DNA from: an uncultured Eubacterium sp.
Lineage (GTDB): Bacteria > Bacillota > Clostridia > Lachnospirales > Lachnospiraceae
Direction: 5' to 3'
Assembly: GCA_910577225.1 (NCBI GenBank)
Contig: CAJTMV010000007.1
Span: 65,147-129,146, forward strand
Length of the DNA: 64,000 bases
The position numbers and the translations under genes were made by a program. Positions 63,751 to 64,000 of this stretch are shown here, in pieces. The notes below the pieces were generated by a model. That model was given only the letters and a program-made list of their open reading frames with translations. It was not told the DNA's origin and did not search any database. Positions within the stretch are counted from its first letter, which is position 1. Each line of letters opens with the position of its first letter.

Positions 63751-63961
63751 AATCAATGGTTTGCGGACTTAAAGACAGTATGGTACGACAAGAGTACGAC
63801 AAAATAAACCCTCTTAACGGGTTAAAATAAATAATTTTAAATTAAACTCGTGTCAGTTCAAGTTAATATTTTGTACGATAAGGACATTTTTCTAAAAGAA
63901 AATTTTAGGGAAGTGTCCTTTTGTTATGGTCAAAACAAAATAAGAAATGGAGGAAATGAAC
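63751..63961 (+). other. Intergenic region after lysS with two hairpins
   Basis: No gene is seen. AACCC pairs with GGGTT (about 63808-63825), and AAGGACA (63880-63886) pairs with TGTCCTT (63914-63920) enclosing a CTAAAA/TTTTAG stem, followed by TTGTT; one may terminate lysS. GTACGACAAGAGTACGACA holds a short direct repeat of GTACGACA. Confidence 0.45.
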
Positions 63962-64000
63962 ATGAGTAGTACAGCGTTAGGAGCAGAGAAAGCGATTATT
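63962..64000 (+). CDS. Start of an unidentified gene (cut by window end)
   Basis: ATG 63962 lies 7-8 bases after TGGAGGAAATG and opens MSSTALGAEKAII. Too short to identify; the ribosome site supports a real start. Confidence 0.5.
   Translation, partial: MSSTALGAEKAII

Overview
The window looks like a chromosomal segment of a motile, spore-lineage Clostridia bacterium, most likely Lachnospiraceae. This rests on a flagellin with a FliS-like partner, BofA and YaaL-type genes, a clostridial Tad pilus locus (DUF5702-like, TadE-like and FHA proteins), strong AGGAGG ribosome sites and sigma-A promoters with 17-base spacing. Nearly all chromosomal genes run on the + strand. No rRNA, tRNA or CRISPR array was seen.

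Layout. 1-9.8 kb: end of an unknown gene, an aconitase-family hydratase, an AI-2E-family transporter, a large TPR/repeat/P-loop protein and glycogen branching enzyme. 9.8-15.4 kb: a flagellar block with a good sigma-D-type promoter, a large protein with a FliK-like C-terminus, flagellin and FliS. 15.4-16.1 kb: a YaaL-like and a BofA-like gene, divergent. 16.1-46.1 kb: a Tad/Flp pilus operon (prepilin peptidase, TadZ/CpaE, CpaF, TadB, TadC, Flp pilin, DUF5702-like, TadE-like, a second prepilin peptidase, a short TadE-like pilin, FHA protein), cut in two by an 18.8 kb mobile element. 46.1-64 kb: housekeeping genes (rhomboid, flavodoxin/SCP2, histidine kinase, HIT, murG, pgi, cell-wall hydrolase, SPFH protein, argF, birA, coaX, dusB, greA, lysS) and several unknown proteins.

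The mobile element (about 18,620-37,416) sits inside cpaF, at the codons for the conserved Thr-Gly-His-Asp-Gly stretch. Removing it at the shared GGGCA core rebuilds an uninterrupted 417-residue CpaF. Joining its ends rebuilds a near-palindromic attP with a central CA. The element carries a RadC-like protein, a small serine recombinase, an XRE regulator divergent from a six-gene membrane/AAA+ cluster, DUF5688-like and ArdC-like proteins, a YqaJ exonuclease with a probable annealing protein, a probable replication initiator with an inverted-repeat-rich upstream region, and a large serine recombinase. No capsid, tail or recognisable conjugation genes are present, so it looks like an integrative replicon rather than a complete prophage or ICE.

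Most notable points. (1) The large serine recombinase frame runs through attR into cpaF, and in the circular form it would instead run through attP into the element's left end and stop 50 codons later, so integration appears to split or swap the recombinase C-terminus. (2) The insertion should switch the Tad pilus ATPase off until excision. (3) The element's AAA+ ATPase is clustered with an M48-like protein that has lost its zinc ligands, two membrane proteins and a helical-repeat protein: a candidate undescribed membrane AAA+/pseudoprotease system. (4) Upstream of a short TadE-like gene lies a tandem array of six micro-ORFs that copy that gene's 5' end.
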